Assembly (NCBI GenBank): GCA_025765595.1
Contig: JAIVFH010000160.1
Coordinates: 1 to 61,816 of the forward strand
Length of the DNA stretch: 61,816 nt
Origin: Obelidium mucronatum
Lineage: Eukaryota; Chytridiomycota; Chytridiomycetes; Chytridiales; Chytriomycetaceae
Direction: 5' to 3'
The first letter of the stretch is position 1. Each line of letters begins with the position of its first letter. The notes under the pieces were generated by a model. It did not search any database and had not been told where the DNA came from. It saw only the letters and a list, made by a program, of their open reading frames with translations. Made by a program: the position numbers and the translations under genes. This document shows, piece after piece, positions 55,901-61,816 of this stretch.

Positions 55901-57114
55901 GCGGGAATAGTAAAAACACTGGAAAGCTTCAAGAAGACCTTACCGAAATGGCCCGAGACCTTGAGAAGGGTCAGAAAGAGGTACAAGGGGCACTTGGAAT
56001 CAAGGGATGGACGACAGCCGCCGCCGCGAAACCCAAGCCTTCTGCCCCCGCTGCCGCTACTGAAGATGCCATACAAGCTGAAATCGATGCTGAAATGGAG
56101 CGCCTAGACGCTCAAGAAGAAGCCCTCCTACTACGGCAACAAGAAGTCGAAACAAAGCTCAACAACCAACTCAAACTTCAACAAAAGCAACTCCAAATAC
56201 AAGAGCAAGAAATCCGGCTCCGAAAAAAGGAACTTGAACTTGCAGCACAAGAAGAAAGTCTTCGAGGCTTTTCCGAAAACAAGACACACGATGCAACCAC
56301 TTTTGACAAGGAAAAGTTGCATGATGAGTTGGAGGAAGCTCGATCACGGCTTCGTGAATCTGAAGCTGCTGTTCGAGAGAAGGAGCGCGAGATTCGGAAT
56401 CAAGAGCGCGAGTTTCAGCAACAAATGAAATTGCAAGAACAAGAGAGGAGGTTGCAGCAGAAGCGTGCTGAGAAGTATGCCTCTAGACATCAACGTGAGG
56501 AAGCTCGTCAACGCAAAAAGGAGGACGAGCAGCGACGAAAAGATGTCATGCAACGTCAAAAAGATGCCATGCAGAAGCAAAAGGAGGCAATGGAGCGTCA
56601 ACAAGAAGTCCTTCAACCTCAGATGGATAATCTGGGGACTCAACATGAAGATGTGGATGAAGAACCTGTGGTTGTCTTGTCCAGGGCAACTGAATACCGC
56701 CCTGAAGGAAGAATTCAGTCAAACACCAACACCAGCAGTGGAGGCGGTGGGTTTGGATTTGCTGGGTTTTGGGGGTCTCTTTTTGGTGGTGGGGCTCCTC
56801 GAACATCCGAGGAGACTCAGAGGCCAACTTTAACACGAGCTGCTACTCAAGACCCACGCCAAAGTCTTGGAAATCTGCCTTCGTATTCTTCGCGGCAGTC
56901 TTTGGACTCTTCTGTACCTGCACCACCTGCACCGCCAGTACCGGCGAAGCCATCATCGTCTGCAGATGCCACACCTGCGTCTGCATATGCTGCTCCTGTA
57001 AGTGCAGCTCCCACAAGTGCTGTGCCCACATCTGCCAGTGCTGTTCCAACATCAGCAGCAGCAACAAGCGCCACCACCACAAACAGAAAACCATTCGTAA
57101 TTCGCTTCTTATAA
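52977..57114 (+). CDS. TKL-type protein kinase with MLKL-like helical N-terminus and long coiled-coil tail
   Basis: It starts MDSTNKDRDSLYQTVE. An intron with branch CTCTAAC removes an in-frame stop before VSIPQKQSPPAYEVILPE. Residues about 50-280 form a helical region (SIADSLVQVKQNRAALYRLITRSQSIL, HFDALLELLKGLEVFVKKQ, ISAKISQFNQELSMIAQDLTLAIEID) resembling the MLKL/MCAfunc four-helix adaptor domain. The kinase has SRGGFGEVLKATWLG (Gly loop), VAVKRL (Lys), HGDLKAVNVL (catalytic loop, HGD for HRD), VADFGFA and WMSPERL, so it looks active. After a poly-Ala stretch and an acidic Ser-rich tract, the last exon (from 55614, VYNLVPILPTDIQKEVKAK) gives a roughly 500-aa tail with a strong coiled coil (IQEQEIRLRKKELELAAQ) and an Ala/Pro/Ser-rich end. 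The intron after GATK holds one palindrome. Confidence 0.82.
53528..53545. repeat. Single GC palindrome in the kinase gene intron
   Basis: GACCACCGTAGGCGGTGTA lies in the intron between GATK and FMNNF (about 53503-53613). Sense loop GTA. An isolated copy. Confidence 0.8.
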
Positions 57115-57218
57115 CTCCATTTTTGTTTTTATTCTAGAAACTTTTGTATTTACCAAAATTATTAAAAAGTCTGTATGTTGTTTTTATTGAAACAACCACA
57201 AACCCACAAATTTTTTTT

Positions 57219-58252
57219 TTAAAGATTCGCAAGATAATCCTTAATCTCATTTTCACTGAGTTTCTTGAAACGCCCCTGTTGGATCTTGTCTCCTTCCTTT
57301 GTTGTTGTGTTTTCCAAATACGCAATTCCAATTTCGATTCCAGTTTCCACCATGGTTCCTTCGTATCCTTCCTTCAAAGTGAGAATGGCAGTATGCACAG
57401 CGTCTTCGAGCTCCATGGTTTCAGAGTATCTTTATTTATATTGGGAGAGAGGTGTTAATTCTGTTTCCTTCTCAACGGTCAGCACAATAATTACCTCTTT
57501 TCCAAGAAAGTCTTTGCGTTGATCATATTTTTACCAATGGCAGATGCTTTCCATGCCCAGTAGGAGCCAGAAGGATCAACTTGGTACAACGATGGACCAG
57601 TCTCATCGAACCCAGCAATCAGCAGGGATACTCCAAATGGACGTACACCACTAAAAACCAATCAAATTGTAAAAATAAAAGAGTTCAGATTCTCAGATTT
57701 TTGTTTTATGGGGGGGACCAGCGAAACGCATGTAAAGAATACACGTACCCAGACTGAGTAAATTCCTGCATAATACTGGCGATTTCCTTGACCATAATCA
57801 TGACAGACGGCTCCTCCAAATAGACTCGTTTGTATTCTTGAGCTGACTTTCTTGCTTTGTCTGATTTATTTTTAACGCAGGTGAGGGAGTAATGAGTTCA
57901 CTCTGTCTCGCAGCCTTTGGTGTTAACACGAACCAAGAAGAATTCTCGCATCCGGACCCATTCCTGAATAGACCATGCCCACATTACGACAAATTGTGGA
58001 TACTTTTTCGATCGAGTTGTCGTCAAGGAGTGGTGTGTGAGACTTTCGCTCCGTAGCAATCACAATTCCATTTGTTCCTGATTATGGTTATTTGAATTGG
58101 CATGTTTTTAAATAGACTAAAATGCAAGTCACAAAACCTTTGAGTCCAACGGATGTCACGCCCTTGTTGACTGCAGCCAGTGCATACTCGATTTGGACTA
58201 GTTTGCCCGAAGGAGAGAATGTCGTCAGAGAAAATGAATAGCGGTCGCCCAT
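57219..58252 (-). CDS. PSMA2: 20S proteasome subunit alpha-2
   Basis: Starts [28 protein letters not shown], the alpha-type N-terminal signature. Exons continue [129 protein letters not shown], and end KDYLANL. Alpha subunits are non-catalytic, forming the outer gate ring. Alpha-2 (Pre8) is preferred because of the TQSGGVRPFG...SGSYWAWKA sequence. A short intron separates each block. Confidence 0.93.
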
Positions 58253-58673
58253 TTCGGTTTATCTAGTGTTCGCGGGTTGGTGTTGGAGGTCAGTGTCCTG
58301 TAGCTGAGGTTGTTGGTGGTCCTCACTTGAAACTATTTTAATACGCGCGTTCAAAAAGCTTCTGAATAAACTGAGATGAACTGCAACACCAGCTGTTTCT
58401 AATTGCTCTAAACCATCAAATGTAATGAATGATCCAGCAAAGAGCCATGGTATGAACTACTTTGCAACGTTGAAAAAAGCAGAAAAGTGAAGAATTAAAA
58501 AGTATGGGACCCGCTTATTTTCTGTTCCCCATGGTTACACCACACCCTTTCTTAGCCGCTGTACAATTTGCTTTAATTGTGCGAAGCCGATTGACGCCCC
58601 AAACAGTTCCTCCTTGAAACGCCTTTCTTTCTTTCTTTTTTTTCTTCACCCAACAATTTTTAATCTGATAACC
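58253..58673. promoter_or_regulatory. Divergent intergenic region (PSMA2 / DBP2)
   Basis: 421 bp without a coding frame. I see no proteasome-associated control element (GGTGGCAAA) on either strand. Confidence 0.5.
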
Positions 58674-60393
<1,720 letters not shown>

Positions 60394-60668
60394 AAATTCA
60401 GCAGCAAACGCGCGTATTTTCAGTATAATTTTCGTCCCTTTCTTTCTGGCATTTATTAGACAATTTTGGGTGTTGGTTTGATATGTCTTTTCCTCTCTGT
60501 TATACTTTTATTTTTTAACTTGTTCAACTTGGCAACAAATACAAAAACGCTATAAGCAATATGTAAAAAATACTTGGTGGCAATTCTGGTTACTTCCACG
60601 TTGCAAAGAATTTTGTTGGAGATCGTGGGTACTCTTGGAATTCTTTGGAAACAAAAAACGCACCAAAC

Positions 60669-61816
60669 ATGTACACCAGCATCCCTCTCCTTTTACTTGC
60701 AGTAACGACACCAATATGCAATGCGCAAACCAACAAGAAAGTCCTTCTGTCCGACGTGCAGGTCCTCACTGTCTCACGAAACAAAATGACAACGGGGAGA
60801 CGATCGAGTCCAGTGAAGCAAATGAAATGCGTTGGTGGAGATGCCTGCTCGTCTGCTGTCATTGAAACAATGCAGTGCTACAATCGCGGCTTTGATGGAC
60901 GGTATGGGGGGTGGGGGGGGGGGGGGTTGTGGTCTTTCATGTTCTCCAGGTTGCTAATCCTCCACCGTTTTGTAAAGCGACGTACAATGGGAATGCAAGG
61001 CCGATCTAGGAAGATCTATATCGATTCGGAACCACTGATGTATCATTGTGAAGGATACGCACACAAGAACGACAAGTACATTCTTGCTGGGTCATTGTGG
61101 CGTGGAATATACACTGTACTTGACCGAGAAAGGGAAGCAATACAACAAAAACAAGAATAGAAATACCTATGACTCGAGGGAGAGATTTGATTCATACCAA
61201 AATGGTGGGCACTCCTTGGTTTTTTTTTCTATGCAAGGATTGATTGACTTTTTTTTTCAACTCTAGATTACGAACCAGAGAGACCTTCGATGGTATCCAA
61301 GCTAGTATGGATGGTTGTGGCGGGTATCTTTTTGTATTCATGTACACATCCTGTATTCAAGCGGCAGCTGGAGGTCGAAGAAATAATGGAGGCGCGGGTG
61401 CGAGAAACACGGGTAGTTCTGGAACAGGCGGTGGAGGTGGAGGTGGAAGTGGTGGTTTCGGGGGTGGCCCTGGATTCGGTGGAGGGGGTTTCTGGTGGAG
61501 GAGGAAGCTGCAATGACCCACCCATGAATTCTCGACCACAAACTCAGGGACCTGGGTTCTGGAGCGGTTTAGGTCTTGGTAGTTTGTTGGGAAGCATGAT
61601 GAACAGGCTCGTTACAACACATACAACGCGTACGGTGGTGGTGGATTTGGTGCTGGTCCCAGCATGCGACAGAGACCACCTGTTTACCGGTCCTCTTCAT
61701 CTTCGTCGTCGTCTTCATCCTCTGGTCCAAGTACAAGGACAGCGAGTGGATTCGGAGGAACAATCGACGCTAAGAGGAATAATAAATTTATCATCCTTGA
61801 AATATATTTGACAATT
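60669..61816 (+). CDS. SARAF-like store-operated calcium entry regulator, with repeated frame breaks
   Basis: SARAF is an ER membrane protein that damps store-operated calcium entry in animals. It starts MYTSIPLLLLAVTTPICNAQ (signal peptide), then KKVLLSDVQVLTVSRNKMTTGRRSSPVKQMKCVGGDAC, matching the family's Cys-rich luminal domain. An intron with a poly(G) run joins to GRDVQWECKADL. Then three single-base breaks (about 61012, 61046, 61095) are needed to read YRFGTTDVSCEGY, DKYILAGS, CGVEYTLYLTEKG. The TM exon has MVSKLVWMVVAGIFLYS, followed by a Gly/Ser-rich tail with further frame changes. The conserved GPGFWSGLGLGSLLGSMM and TASGFGGT are present. No stop is met in the best final frame before the window ends, so the 3' end is uncertain. 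The family call is secure because motif order matches; frame continuity is not. Confidence 0.75.

Noticed and set aside
60905..60927. Poly(G) run as a possible G-quadruplex control element
   Set aside because: It is a near-continuous G tract inside a SARAF intron; too little context to claim a role, and such tracts are prone to length error.

Overview
The window is eukaryotic and fits a zoosporic (chytrid-type) fungus. Genes are compact and rich in short GT-AG introns (about 45-75 bp, branch points like CTAAC). A CCDC42/CFAP73-type flagellar coiled-coil gene and four GABA-B-like class C receptors sit beside ordinary fungal genes. No rRNA, tRNA, CRISPR array or intact transposon was recognised. 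Species cannot be fixed from the sequence alone.

Layout. 1-6.4 kb: ERCC1/Rad10 (minus, 3' end off the window), a FAD-monooxygenase-like gene and a MEAK7-type TLDc gene. 6.7-10 kb: GABA-B-like receptor 1. 10-14.6 kb: an unknown single-exon gene, an F-box/ankyrin membrane protein and a DUF4203 (TMEM198-like) protein. 14.7-20.8 kb: four tandem bestrophin-like channels, all minus. 20.9-26.1 kb: receptor 2 and methylmalonate-semialdehyde dehydrogenase. 26.4-31.2 kb: Integrator subunit 6 with an unusual Cys/His-rich C-terminus. 31.3-34.7 kb: F-box/LRR protein and an Ala/Pro-rich secreted protein. 34.9-45.8 kb: receptor 3, two small membrane proteins, CCDC42, TECR/Tsc13 and receptor 4. 46-48.7 kb: a polytopic membrane protein divergent from a cytochrome b5-acyl-CoA dehydrogenase fusion. 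49.6-58.3 kb: unknown protein, GNA1 (with a 6-nt microexon), NDFIP/Bsd2, a TKL kinase with an MLKL-like helical N-terminus, and proteasome alpha-2. 58.7 kb to end: DBP2/DDX5 helicase and a SARAF homologue.

Functionally the window is a mix: housekeeping (DNA repair, proteasome, RNA helicase, Integrator, UDP-GlcNAc, sphingolipid/VLCFA and valine metabolism) plus a sensory and ion-handling set (four class C receptors, four bestrophin-like channels, SARAF, DUF4203).

Three things stand out. (1) GC-rich palindromes with the core CCGCC-NNN-GGCGG occur in clusters, and every cluster I found falls inside a predicted intron. Read in the sense of the host gene, the 3-nt loop is almost always GNA, for host genes on both strands. 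(2) Four genes (receptor 4, the 46 kb membrane protein, the cytochrome b5-ACAD gene, SARAF) show repeated single-base frame breaks. In each of 14 cases dropping one A or T restores the conserved protein; systematic sequence error and real +1 frameshifting must both be considered. (3) Several divergent gene pairs have start codons only 28-43 bp apart. Exon boundaries come from reading splice signals and conserved motifs by eye and have not been checked against transcripts.
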